DNA of 64,000 bases, from the NCBI GenBank assembly GCA_021818445.1, contig JAKAEB010000004.1, positions 1-64,000 on the forward strand, given 5' to 3'. Below the pieces are notes generated by a model. It had not been told where the DNA came from. It ran no database searches and saw only the letters and a list, made by a program, of their open reading frames with translations. The DNA is from Planctomycetota bacterium. GTDB lineage: Bacteria > Planctomycetota > Phycisphaerae > WQYP01. The translations under genes and the position numbers were made by a program. Position 1 is the stretch's first letter; every line of letters starts with the position of its first letter. Below are positions 34,984-44,194 of the stretch, in pieces.

Positions 34984-35079
34984 GCTATATTCTCTCCAGC
35001 CATGCCGCTTCCGCCTGAAGCCGATGCACGTCCGTGATCTGGACAAAACCTGCGGATTTCAAGGTTTTGTACCTCCACT

Positions 35080-37653
35080 TCAGCCGCCGTGCTGTGACAT
35101 TAAATCATACACGCTGCGGAGTGTCAGTCGGTGCAGAAAATCCCGCAGACTCATGGCGCGATCGGGAGTGACGGTAATTCGGCGGGTGTGTGCCGGGTGA
35201 AGGTGAAAAAAGTTATCATCGTAGCGGGCATCAACCCCGGCAAGATTGAGCCACACCCACAATGCCGGGTGTTGGGCGCTGACATCCACGCTGAAAACAT
35301 CATGGGCAGTTTGGGAAACATGATACTGAAGTTGTGGATTCGGCAGGCCCAATGATTTAGGGGCGACGGCAAAATGGCAATTGGAAGAGAGCGTCTCATC
35401 ATCGGCTTGCATTTGCGTCCAGATAAGGACGGGGCCCGGATGCGCGGACACCTCGGCGCGCGGCAAATGGTGGATCATCTCACTGGTGTGCGGTGGCACA
35501 TCCACGGCCGCATGCCCCTGATGAAGCAACCGGCCCGAGGTGTCCGTCAACTGCCAGTGCACGTCGCCGCTTACCTTATCCATGCGGTCATTGGACAGCC
35601 AAATCGCTGCACCACCGGACGTGAGATTGGTTTCCGTGCTGACCAGGACGGGTGCGTAGAATCGCTTCGAAGCGAACATAATCGCCTTCCAGCGGTGATA
35701 CCAGTCGATCATTGACCAGGTGGGCCCGGGCCAACTGTCATTTAATTGCCAAATGAGGGTGCATGTGGTGCGGGGCATTTGCCTGCGCCAGTGTTCCACG
35801 CCCCAGCCCATCACATACGCCTGCGCAATTTGCGACAGCCACAGTGTGGAATCGAAATCTTTGGGCAGCGGCCCAAAATATTGCTCCACCTCATGGAGCA
35901 TATTCTGCATGCCAAATTTGCCGAAGGATCGCTCGTGGTACACCATTACCGGGCTGTAGATGTCTTTGCGGTCATCCGGGGCGGTGTAGGCATTAACCGT
36001 GGCGGGTTGCGGAAACGACTGCATGCCGAATTCGGTAATAAAGCCGTGCGCCTGACGAAAAGGCTTGGGCGGATCGATAACGTTCCACGGCCCCCAGTAG
36101 TGAAGATCAATCTTACTACCGGGGTCGCCGCTCCCCAATTCATAATTCGCGTCCGGCAGTTCTGCCTTCAGGATGCCACCAATGGTCTCTTTGAAGAGTT
36201 TATTAAAGCCGTGAAACCAGTAAATCTCATTGTTGCCGCTCCAGATAGCAATGCACGGGTGATGACGGTTGAGACGCACCTGTTCGCGTACCTCGTGGCG
36301 GACATTGTTGAGCCAATGGGGATCAAATACCGGATAGAAATGATTGGCAAATTTGAATTCAAAGAGCACCAGCAAGCCTGATTCGTCGCAGGCGTCAAAC
36401 TGCGATTGATCTTCATAAAATCCGCCGCCCCAGAATCGCAGCATGTTGAAGCCGCATTCGCGGGCATCACGTACGTAACGCCGGATAATGGCCGGCGTGA
36501 TACGTGTGGGGATATTGTCGGGCGGAATCCAGTCGGCACCCTTCGCAAATAAGGGAACGCCGTTTACCTCCAGGTGCTGTCCAAATTTTGCATCACCTTT
36601 CAGGTAGCGGACGGTCCGAAGCCCGATTCGCCGCTGCGACCGGTCAATGGCCGGTTGGCCGCCGCGCCGGATTTCCACCTCAACTGTGTAGAGATTTTGC
36701 GGCCCCATGCCATTGGGCCACCACAATTGCGGCTGTGAAATCTGAAAGCTGGTGCGGGCATGACCGTTTGTGATGATGGCCGAGTGCGTGGCCAAATGGT
36801 CGCCATTGAAAGACAGGCTTATGGACGCCTGCACCCCGTGGTAATGTCCCTCGACCGCGGTATGCACGTTTAAGACGGCATGTTTATCGGATGGCAGATG
36901 CTGCTCAACGCGCAAATCGGTAATGCGGGCATCAAAGCCAACCAGTTCAATGGGCTTCCAGATTCCGCAGGTAAGCAGCGGGCGGCACCAATCCCAACCC
37001 CACATATAAGGTGCCTTGCGTACCCAGCACTGGGCGGGTTTGAGCCATTTTGCCAGCGGATGATGTTGGCATTTTTTTAATTGTGCTTCGGCGTAAGGGG
37101 CGGTGGGGTGAAAGATGATTTCAAGGTTGTTCACGCCACGCTTTAGATGATTGCCAACTTCAAATTCCCACGTCCGGTACATGTTGTCGGCGCGGCCGAT
37201 GAGCGATCCATTCAGGTGGATGTCTGCGAGCGTGTCGAGACCATGACAACGCAGCAGAATATGTTTGCGTGCAAACAGAGCCGCATCGGGTGTAAAGCTG
37301 GTTGAATATCGCCAGATGCGTTTACCGACCCACTGCACGGTGGCATTATTTTCGCGGAAGTAGGGGTCCTCGATGCGTTTGGCCCGAAGCAGATCGGTAA
37401 AAATATCGCCTGGCACTTCAGCGGGCACAGAAGCGCCGCCGACACTCGCATCTGCAACTTGCCAATGCGCCCCGCCCAGGCTTTGCAGAACTACTGCCGC
37501 CGGATCTGCCGAGATATGCCCATCGGCCATTTCGGTGGAACTTACAGTGGCACCCGCCGCGGCGACGGCACCGATGGCGATAAACCCGCGTCGCGATATT
37601 CCTTCATCTGCCTTGATTTTTTGCAATCGATTAACCTTCCTTGGAGTAAGCAT
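35080..37653 (-). CDS. GH2 family beta-mannosidase, Tat-exported
   Basis: Exo-acting beta-mannosidase type. The Tat-like signal ISRRGFIAIGAVAAAGATV precedes the sugar-binding domain (WQVADASVGGASVPAEVPGD), the immunoglobulin-like domain and the TIM barrel. The acid/base Glu is in IWSGNNEIYWF (about residue 474) and the nucleophile Glu in ITEFGMQSFP (about 540). ADWIPPDNIPTRIT and FWGGGFYEDQSQFDACDESG are also GH2 mannosidase patches. The ATG at 37653 has no clear ribosome site; TTG at 37626 has AAGGAAGG upstream and may be the true start, still leaving the signal intact. Together with GH92, GH130 and an esterase it suggests mannan or N-glycan-like substrates. Confidence 0.92.
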   Translation of the reverse strand: MLTPRKVNRLQKIKADEGISRRGFIAIGAVAAAGATVSSTEMADGHISADPAAVVLQSLGGAHWQVADASVGGASVPAEVPGDIFTDLLRAKRIEDPYFRENNATVQWVGKRIWRYSTSFTPDAALFARKHILLRCHGLDTLADIHLNGSLIGRADNMYRTWEFEVGNHLKRGVNNLEIIFHPTAPYAEAQLKKCQHHPLAKWLKPAQCWVRKAPYMWGWDWCRPLLTCGIWKPIELVGFDARITDLRVEQHLPSDKHAVLNVHTAVEGHYHGVQASISLSFNGDHLATHSAIITNGHARTSFQISQPQLWWPNGMGPQNLYTVEVEIRRGGQPAIDRSQRRIGLRTVRYLKGDAKFGQHLEVNGVPLFAKGADWIPPDNIPTRITPAIIRRYVRDARECGFNMLRFWGGGFYEDQSQFDACDESGLLVLFEFKFANHFYPVFDPHWLNNVRHEVREQVRLNRHHPCIAIWSGNNEIYWFHGFNKLFKETIGGILKAELPDANYELGSGDPGSKIDLHYWGPWNVIDPPKPFRQAHGFITEFGMQSFPQPATVNAYTAPDDRKDIYSPVMVYHERSFGKFGMQNMLHEVEQYFGPLPKDFDSTLWLSQIAQAYVMGWGVEHWRRQMPRTTCTLIWQLNDSWPGPTWSMIDWYHRWKAIMFASKRFYAPVLVSTETNLTSGGAAIWLSNDRMDKVSGDVHWQLTDTSGRLLHQGHAAVDVPPHTSEMIHHLPRAEVSAHPGPVLIWTQMQADDETLSSNCHFAVAPKSLGLPNPQLQYHVSQTAHDVFSVDVSAQHPALWVWLNLAGVDARYDDNFFHLHPAHTRRITVTPDRAMSLRDFLHRLTLRSVYDLMSQHGG

Positions 37654-37685
37654 ATCCAGCGTTGAACAAGTGCGATGCTGACGAA

Positions 37686-38597
37686 TCAGAAGCCCGTGGC
37701 CACATTGAGCACCCGCAGCCCACCGGCCTTGATCGGTGCAACATGTCCATCCATGAATTCGGCATTGGCCACCCCGGATGCCGGCGAATTGAGCGGCGTG
37801 TTGGGCGACGGATTAAAGTGGCGATACCGCAGTCCGCTGCCGCCTGCATACGGCCCGCCGAGACCATCATAGTTTCCGGCGATCAGATCGACATGAGGCT
37901 CATCAAAATTCGGTGGGATGACGGTGTCGGGTGTTATATTCGGCGAAGGGGCGTTGTAACCCGTCCAGTCGAAGGCGTAGAACGATTCGGCATCGGGAGC
38001 GCCAAACGGCTGGTTGGCGTCGCCGATCCCAATCACCTGCGATGGATTTTTAATACTGGCCACGCGTTTGGGGCTTTTATAGTATGGAGGAACAATCCAC
38101 GTATAGGCGTAATTATTCCACCAGACATACACGTTGGGATTAACCGAGTACGTGGTTGGCGATGCGTAGGGGTTGGCCGTCCAGTATGTATTCGTAACCG
38201 GCACCGTTGCGGACGGGCAGAGAAACAGCGGAAGATATTTCTGCCGCAGCGCCCCGTAATTGTAGCCATCTACCAGCGTATTGCGAATGCTCATCTTGTA
38301 AGTCATCCATGAGACAACTTCCGCCGGAAGGCTGTAATCCCAGTCAAAAAGCTGATCATTCCAGGCAAATGCAAATGACTCCGGCGAATTGGGAGGGGCG
38401 TTGGAGAGCAGAAAATCCTTATTGGCGTCGCTGTACTCCATGCTCATCTGCCCCAGCGATCTCAGGTTGGACTCGCACTGCACACTCAGGGCGGCCTGCT
38501 TGGCCGTGCTTAGTGCCGGCAACAGCAGGGCGATAAGCAGCGCGATGATTGAGATCACCACGATAAGCTCAACAAGCGTAAATCCGCGTGTTCGCAT
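37686..38597 (-). CDS. Prepilin-like protein with H-X9-DG C-terminal signature
   Basis: About 303 residues: MRTRG, then FTLVELIVVISIIALLIALLLPAL, a prepilin cleavage site and helix. CESNLRSLGQMSMEYSDAN follows the helix as in planctomycete DUF1559-type and related pseudopilins, and the C-terminus contains the H-to-DG spacing ending EFMDGHVAPI. In planctomycetes such proteins are numerous and often stand apart from secretion operons, next to secreted-enzyme genes, as here. The specific role is unknown; it may present a surface structure or assist export. Confidence 0.85.
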   Translation of the reverse strand: MRTRGFTLVELIVVISIIALLIALLLPALSTAKQAALSVQCESNLRSLGQMSMEYSDANKDFLLSNAPPNSPESFAFAWNDQLFDWDYSLPAEVVSWMTYKMSIRNTLVDGYNYGALRQKYLPLFLCPSATVPVTNTYWTANPYASPTTYSVNPNVYVWWNNYAYTWIVPPYYKSPKRVASIKNPSQVIGIGDANQPFGAPDAESFYAFDWTGYNAPSPNITPDTVIPPNFDEPHVDLIAGNYDGLGGPYAGGSGLRYRHFNPSPNTPLNSPASGVANAEFMDGHVAPIKAGGLRVLNVATGF

Positions 38598-38694
38598 GTC
38601 AATACTCCTGTTCTCAGGCGGATGGCTCTGGTGAACGGGCGGGGGACCGCCCCTTATGGGTGCGATCCCCGCGCACGGCGTGCGGCCTCATCGT

Positions 38695-39483
38695 TCAGGC
38701 GCGACGGAGACGACGCGCCAGGAGCGCCAACCCCGCACCTGCCGCCAGCAGTCCGAGCGAGGCAGGCTCGGGCGTGGCGGTTGATACACCCACCAACTGC
38801 AATCCGTTAAATACGCCTTCTCCGGGCACGCCCGGTGTGCCACCGGTGAAGGAAATTTGCAGCGTGCCCGCACTGTTGGCCGAGGCATCAAATATCGTGT
38901 AATTATTCTCACTGGCATTGTTGTAAAACACGCCCGACGAACTCCCACCATCGACCGTATCATCAAACTGGCCTGCTGCCGGTGCGCCGGAGCCTTCTGA
39001 AATCGCGTAGGTGGTAATGTCGCTGTTGTAGCCACCATTCTGGCCATAAAGGTAAAGGGTATAGTTGCCATTGGCGGCCAAACCCGTCAATGTCACATCG
39101 CCTGTATGGCCGCTTGAGGCAATAAGCGTTCCTCCGAGCAGCGCGTTGGCCGGATTTGTTGGATCGCCGTAAGTGGAGGTGACATTGGAAAAGCTCACAC
39201 CCACACCGGTGGTGACACCACTGGACGTAACGAGGTTATTCATGGAATCACTGGTTGCAGAGGCGGGTTCGGAGAGCACATTCCACATTGGAGCCGCGAC
39301 TCCATCACCTGTGTAGGCCCCCTGATTGCCGCTGAACGATCCCTGCTGGCCGGTAAAAACACCCGTCCCTTCAAATTGAACGTTGACGGTGGCCGCCCGC
39401 GCCGGCGTAATTTGCGCGAGGGCCAGCACCGCAGCGGGCAAAGCGATCGCGAAACTGAGCGTTGAAAGTGTGTGACGTTTCAT
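38695..39483 (-). CDS. PEP-CTERM sorting domain protein
   Basis: About 262 residues: signal peptide MKRHTLSTLSFAIALPAAVLALAQITPARA (two parts), a Gly/Ser/Asn-rich beta body (VNVQFEGTGVFTGQQGSF, TLYLYGQNGGYN, LQISFTGGTPG) and the C-terminal signal TATPEPASLGLLAAGAGLALLARRLRRA (a PEP motif, helix and Arg tail). The LYGQNGGYNSDITTYAIS pattern resembles a secreted beta-sandwich seen in many such proteins. The ATG at 39483 is preceded by GGAGGAAT; earlier in-frame Met codons have no such site. Lies between the prepilin and the regulator of the carbohydrate island. Confidence 0.83.
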   Translation of the reverse strand: MKRHTLSTLSFAIALPAAVLALAQITPARAATVNVQFEGTGVFTGQQGSFSGNQGAYTGDGVAAPMWNVLSEPASATSDSMNNLVTSSGVTTGVGVSFSNVTSTYGDPTNPANALLGGTLIASSGHTGDVTLTGLAANGNYTLYLYGQNGGYNSDITTYAISEGSGAPAAGQFDDTVDGGSSSGVFYNNASENNYTIFDASANSAGTLQISFTGGTPGVPGEGVFNGLQLVGVSTATPEPASLGLLAAGAGLALLARRLRRA

Positions 39484-40091
39484 GAGTAGATTCCTCCAAT
39501 AAAAAAAACATAGACCTGACACGCAACAAACCCTGCAGATACCGCCAACATGACGGTACCCGTTGTATACCAATTCAATATCCCCGCATGAGGCCACCGG
39601 CCCTACCTGCCCATGTACCGGAGGATGCCATATCCTGCGGCAAGCACCGCCTACCGGGGGGATACCTCAGCTACCGTTATTGCTCTCTATTCAACCTGCG
39701 ACCGCAATGCGCTCTCGCGCATGCAAGATATTGACAACCGAAAGTATAATCTATGCATTATGCGGTTCAAATGTTTTTTGCATGAAATATAGTTTGATTT
39801 ACCATAAATTCAGGCAGTTCATTTCCAGTTTACACCGCACGATCCTTACCAGGCAGCCTGTCCCAGTGGATCGTCATCCATATTAGCGACTAAAATGGCC
39901 TTTTTTATTTGACCATTGACATCCGCCCCGCACCTGACTCGCCAAAATGGCTGGCAAAATGGAGTATTTCTGATCGATTTTTAATTTACCATATAAATAA
40001 ATTTAACGTCACAATAACCATGGTTACCGGCACCGATGGTGCGGCGTTGCTGCGGTGGGAATGTCGGATAGATGGTGGCGGATGTACCCAT
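39484..40091. other. Intergenic region between the PEP-CTERM gene and the regulator
   Basis: About 600 bp, AT-richer than its surroundings, with no supported gene. It contains TTGACA near 39729 with TATAAT close by (only 8 bp apart, so not a standard promoter as read), and a repeated ATTTACCATA word near 39797 and 39985. It probably contains the promoter of the minus-strand PEP-CTERM gene. Confidence 0.45.
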
Positions 40092-41249
40092 TCACCTGCC
40101 GGCTTTTACACGCACCGGTGCACCCGATGAAGCGCGAACGATGAGTTCACACGTTAATTCGGTGCGAATGGGAGGCAGTTTTGGTTCTTCTATCCGCTGA
40201 AGCATGGTGCGATACGCGAGGTAGCCGAGTCCTGCGACCGGTTGCCGCATGGTGGTCAGGGGAACTGGCAAAAGGGCCGCACTCGCCAGATCGTCGAAAC
40301 TGCCAATGCGCAGGTCTCCCGGCACCTTGATTCCGTCTGCAAGGGCGAAATGCATCACGTGCGCTGCCCGCGAGTCGCTGACCACAAGCACGGCCTCGGG
40401 ACGCCGCCGGCGCAGGGTGGAGAGGACAAATTCCCGGTCAAACAGATTACCATGGTGAATGGCGGCCGGGTCGCACCTGATGCCGTGAAATTCCAATGCC
40501 CGCTGATAACCGGCGATCCGCGATTCCTGCGTTGGCACACGGGTGTGGTAGGCCAGAAAATCAATTCGTCGGCAGCCAAGCTTGATGAAATGTTCTGCCA
40601 GCGCAAATCCGGCACCAAAATTATCGATCCCCACCAAGTCCAGGCTGCTGCGTGCCGGAAAACGGACAATATCCCGGTCAATGAGCACAACGGGTATCTC
40701 AGCATCCTTGAAATCGTTCACCACGGCTGAACTTGCCGACACACTCTGGTCCGCCAGTATTTCCTGCGGCATCAGGAAAACGCCGGCCACACGTCGGGCG
40801 ATCAAATCGCGGGCAATGGTGCTGTAGCGGCTGGTAAGGCCCGCCTCGGTCGGGTCATCCGACCAGGTTGGGTCGTGCAGCAGCACCGACCAGTTTTCCA
40901 GACTGGCCCGATACAGAATCTCGTTGCCGGCGGCACCAAATGGAGATTCCTCCTGATGCTGCCGCGAAAGTCCCCACAGTATGGCTCCAAAAGTCAGGCT
41001 TTCCTTCGATGGCGTCGCCCTGACCACCGATCCGCCTTTGCCGTTGCGTGATATGACACCCTCCTCCACCAGCCGCCGGATCGCCCGGCTGATGGTAGGC
41101 CGCGATAGTTTGAAATCCGCCGCCAATTCCCGTTCTGTCGGGATGCGGTCGCCGACACGAAACTTGCCGGCCTGGATGGCGCGGCGCACGTGCTGGTAAA
41201 CGGCGTTGGACTCTTTGGCTTTGCGCATAAAAGAATCATTCCTCTGCAT
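40092..41249 (-). CDS. GntR-type HTH / LacI-type ligand-binding transcriptional regulator
   Basis: About 385 residues: an N-terminal GntR winged helix (VYQHVRRAIQAGKFRVGDRIPTERELAADFKLSRPTISRAIRRL in parts, GVISRNGKGGSVV) joined to a periplasmic-binding-like domain of the LacI/GalR type (VAGVFLMPQEI, IPVVLIDRDIV, VGIDNFGAGFALAEHFIKLG, GYQRALEFHG, TTMRQPVAGLGYLAYRTM). This architecture is that of AraR and related sugar-responsive repressors. It sits between the minus-strand hydrolase/prepilin genes and the plus-strand GH130 gene, so control of the island by a released sugar is the likely role. Met 8 (41228) with AGAGG upstream is an alternative start. Confidence 0.88.
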   Translation of the reverse strand: MQRNDSFMRKAKESNAVYQHVRRAIQAGKFRVGDRIPTERELAADFKLSRPTISRAIRRLVEEGVISRNGKGGSVVRATPSKESLTFGAILWGLSRQHQEESPFGAAGNEILYRASLENWSVLLHDPTWSDDPTEAGLTSRYSTIARDLIARRVAGVFLMPQEILADQSVSASSAVVNDFKDAEIPVVLIDRDIVRFPARSSLDLVGIDNFGAGFALAEHFIKLGCRRIDFLAYHTRVPTQESRIAGYQRALEFHGIRCDPAAIHHGNLFDREFVLSTLRRRRPEAVLVVSDSRAAHVMHFALADGIKVPGDLRIGSFDDLASAALLPVPLTTMRQPVAGLGYLAYRTMLQRIEEPKLPPIRTELTCELIVRASSGAPVRVKAGR

Positions 41250-41514
41250 TCAAAGTGCGGTGCATCGCCGACACTGAAAAAGGCCCGGTCGAATTCTACC
41301 TGATCCTGCACTTCGCAACCCCGCCACCGATTACCCACGCCAACGCGTGATTATATGGCAACATAATCCTCGATTTATTGTATCATATTGAAAATTGTGA
41401 CGGTGCCGCCCGCCGAACCTTGCGGCCAAAAGCCATTCGGTGACGCGGTAGTATCACGGTATTATCGACAACTGGCTGTCATAGAGAAACCGATATTGCA
41501 AGGAGCGCATCACA

Positions 41515-42666
41515 ATGACCCCAGAGATCAATCGTCGAGACTGGATGAAATGGGCGGCCGTAGCAATGCCCGGCCTGGCAACCTCCTGTTCGGAGGGCCG
41601 CAGCTTGGCCGTTCATGCGGCGAATTATCAGCTTGGTCCTTTCCATCGCCCGGCCGATCATCGCCCGATTATTACGCCCCATCGCCAAGCCATCTTTCGC
41701 GATCCAATCACACACCGCGCAGTGCATTGGCAATACACGCACACGTTTAATCCGGCGGCCATTGCGTGGAAAAACAAACTCTACGTGCTGTTCCGTGCCG
41801 AAGACACCAGTGGCCACGGCATTGGTCAATATTGTTCCCGGGTGGGTCTGGCCGTCAGTGACGACGGGAAGACATTTACGCAGGCACCGCATCCGGTTTT
41901 GTATCCTCAACCGGGACGATGGGAAAAATATGAATGGCCTGGCGGCTGCGAAGACCCACGTCTGGTGCAGCGGGACGATGGACTGTTTGTGCTTACCTTC
42001 ACCATGTGGAACCACCAGTTGGCCAGATTGGGCGTGGCGACATCCAAAGATCTGCTCCATTGGACGCACCATGGCCCGGCCTTCCGCACAGCCCGCCATG
42101 GACAATTTCTTAATACGTGGAGTAAATCCGGTGCGATCGTCACCAGACAGGTGGGAGACCAGATTGTGGCAACTGCCATACGCGGTCGCTATTGGATGTA
42201 TTGGCATACCCAAGGCCAGACTTACCTTGCGCAATCGCACAACCTGATTGACTGGGAGCCGGTCGTAGATCGCCACGGCAAATTGCTGTGCGTCCTGCCG
42301 AAGAACCGACCGGGATATTTTGATACGCGGCTTACCGAATCGGGCCCGCCGGCATTGCTTACCGATCATGGCATCGTCTTTTTTTATAATGGCATGAGCG
42401 ACGGCCACATTATGCACGGCCCGCGCATCCCAGCCTACCGCTATTCTGCCGGACAGGCATTATTCGCTGCCGAAAGTCCGGCAAATTTAATACATCGGCC
42501 TGCGGAGCCTTATTTCTGGCCGACGTTGCCCTGGGAGAAAACCGGTCAATATAAAGCCGGTACCACTTTTACCGAGGGTTTGGTATGGTTCCGACGGCGC
42601 TGGCTGCTGTTTTATGGTGCCGCGGATACGTTTGTTGGCATGGCGTCGGCGACGGCGTCCACTTGA
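41515..42666 (+). CDS. GH130 family beta-mannoside hydrolase or phosphorylase, exported
   Basis: Five-bladed beta-propeller enzyme of about 383 residues. Family marks: YTHTFNPAAIAWKNKLYVLFRAED, SRVGLAVSDDGKTF, WPGGCEDPRLVQRDDGLFVL with the catalytic Asp in CEDPR (about residue 145), and LGVATSKDLLHW. Cytoplasmic GH130 members are phosphorylases, but this one starts MTPEINRRDWMKWAAVAMPGLATSC, a Tat-like or lipoprotein signal, so it is probably outside the cytoplasm and may be a hydrolase like the secreted beta-1,2-mannosidases of the family. AAGGAG is upstream of ATG 41515. Adjacent regulator and hydrolases support a mannan-related pathway. Confidence 0.85.
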   Translation: MTPEINRRDWMKWAAVAMPGLATSCSEGRSLAVHAANYQLGPFHRPADHRPIITPHRQAIFRDPITHRAVHWQYTHTFNPAAIAWKNKLYVLFRAEDTSGHGIGQYCSRVGLAVSDDGKTFTQAPHPVLYPQPGRWEKYEWPGGCEDPRLVQRDDGLFVLTFTMWNHQLARLGVATSKDLLHWTHHGPAFRTARHGQFLNTWSKSGAIVTRQVGDQIVATAIRGRYWMYWHTQGQTYLAQSHNLIDWEPVVDRHGKLLCVLPKNRPGYFDTRLTESGPPALLTDHGIVFFYNGMSDGHIMHGPRIPAYRYSAGQALFAAESPANLIHRPAEPYFWPTLPWEKTGQYKAGTTFTEGLVWFRRRWLLFYGAADTFVGMASATAST

Positions 42667-42838
42667 TGCGCGGGCCGCTTCGGTAATTTTCGCCGCGCTT
42701 CGGCGGTGTCATGGCAACCGCACTGACGTCCGTCGCAAGGCGACGGCGCTAAACTTAAATTACCAAAATCGGTTGGGCAACGTCGGCGGATAAATGCCGC
42801 GGGGGCGGCCTGTTCGCGGCCGATGAGTCGGCCCGTGT

Positions 42839-43972
42839 CTATTTCTGCATCAGCAGTTTGTCCATGTCCTTGCCCATCGCCAGCCCGACATTCATGTAGG
42901 TTTGTGCGTTGCCGTTGTAATGACCATTCGACGATCCCCCCAGCGACAAGGGATGGGCATACACGGTTGCGACATTACCTTTAAATTCTGGATAAATTTT
43001 GGGGTTGGCAACCGCAAACTGACCTCGCATGACGTAACCGTCATTGCCGCGGGTTACGCCCTTGATGTCCTGTCCAAGGGTGGCCAGAACAAACGGAGCA
43101 TCGGGAGCATGAAAAGCCTTGCGTACAGACTTGATAAACGCGGCGAGATTTTTCTGGTAATGGCGAGCGAGGCCGGGGTCGTACCGGTCCTTATCACCTT
43201 GCCAGAAGAAGAAGCCCATAATTTTATAACTGTGGGCACCCGGATAAAACCTGGATAAATTTGCCAGAACATATTTGGCATAGGTGATGTCGTAGTCATA
43301 CTCTTTGCCGGCATACCAATTCACGGGCCGCCGATCGGCTTTGGGCGTGCCCTTAATCCATTTCATCGGTGTTTGGCCGTAGGCTGCATATTCCCACGTC
43401 CGCCCCTGTTTGTCGGTATAGAATTCATTTTTGCTGCCGGGGGGAAGCAGGTCCCATCCGATGCTGCGATTGCCAATGCAACTTTTCAGCAACAGCACAG
43501 GCCCATGAACAACCTTGCCCAACTCATGGCCAATGCCAAATTCGGGGCCGATGATGTTATGCCCCTTAACGGTAAGCCATTGATTGTGAAGAATTCTCAT
43601 AAAGGCGGGGGCTTTGCCTTTAAGCGAGTGGGTCCGCCAGTAAGCATCCCATTGTTTTTTAAATATCGGACCACCTCGTCCGGGCATGACGTGTACCAGG
43701 CGATACCCCTTCTGCACCGCCCATTTACCAGATTTATTAACAAGATACGTGTAAAGGTGCTTTTTCTGAATCGCATACTCAAGTGATTTGGTGGCATGCG
43801 CCGGCCCCACGCGGCCGAGACCGAACATGTTCGACTGGCCCAGCAAAATGAACACCTTAACCGGGCCTCGCACCGCCGCCGCCACCGAACGGGCGGTGAA
43901 CAGGGCTGCCCCGGAAATAGCCACCACCAACGTAGCCATTACGCCACGTTTAACCACTTGAGATAACCGCAT
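42839..43972 (-). CDS. SASA-domain carbohydrate esterase (SGNH hydrolase), secreted
   Basis: About 377 residues with a signal peptide (VVKRGVMATLVVAISGAALFTARSVAA in two parts). The Ser nucleophile lies in FILLGQSNMFG (about residue 47), WQGDKDRYDP is the block with the oxyanion/support residues, and GGSSNGHYNGNAQTYMNVG near the end gives the catalytic His region. This is the sialate-O-acetylesterase / CE6-like group, whose members remove acetyl groups from sugars such as xylan or mannan. The ATG at 43972 has GAGG six bases upstream. Divergent from the LysR gene. Confidence 0.85.
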   Translation of the reverse strand: MRLSQVVKRGVMATLVVAISGAALFTARSVAAAVRGPVKVFILLGQSNMFGLGRVGPAHATKSLEYAIQKKHLYTYLVNKSGKWAVQKGYRLVHVMPGRGGPIFKKQWDAYWRTHSLKGKAPAFMRILHNQWLTVKGHNIIGPEFGIGHELGKVVHGPVLLLKSCIGNRSIGWDLLPPGSKNEFYTDKQGRTWEYAAYGQTPMKWIKGTPKADRRPVNWYAGKEYDYDITYAKYVLANLSRFYPGAHSYKIMGFFFWQGDKDRYDPGLARHYQKNLAAFIKSVRKAFHAPDAPFVLATLGQDIKGVTRGNDGYVMRGQFAVANPKIYPEFKGNVATVYAHPLSLGGSSNGHYNGNAQTYMNVGLAMGKDMDKLLMQK

Positions 43973-44156
43973 GAAACACCTCACTTATACCCCGCTTAGC
44001 CGTGGATAATACCCGGCCACAAGCAACCACCAGAGCCTAGTGCAAGTTAGCGTCAAGTGTCAAGAGGGCATGGCACGGAACCTGCCGATGGTTTGTCGCA
44101 TCAGAACGGCAGCGCCGTGAGGACGGTTGGCGGATATCACGCAATCATCAGTTGTA

Positions 44157-44181
44157 CCGATTGATCAATGCCAACTATCGG
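44157..44181. promoter_or_regulatory. Inverted repeat upstream of the LysR gene
   Basis: CCGAT at 44157-44161 and ATCGG at 44177-44181 form an inverted repeat with a 15-bp centre, 14-38 bp before the LysR start and in the shared space with the divergent esterase gene. LysR regulators usually bind such T-N11-A-like sites and repress themselves. Confidence 0.4.
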
Positions 44182-44194
44182 TTAATATTATGGC

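Noticed and set aside
39729..39745. TTGACA followed by TATAAT as a promoter
   Set aside because: The two boxes are only 8 bp apart, too close for a sigma70 promoter.
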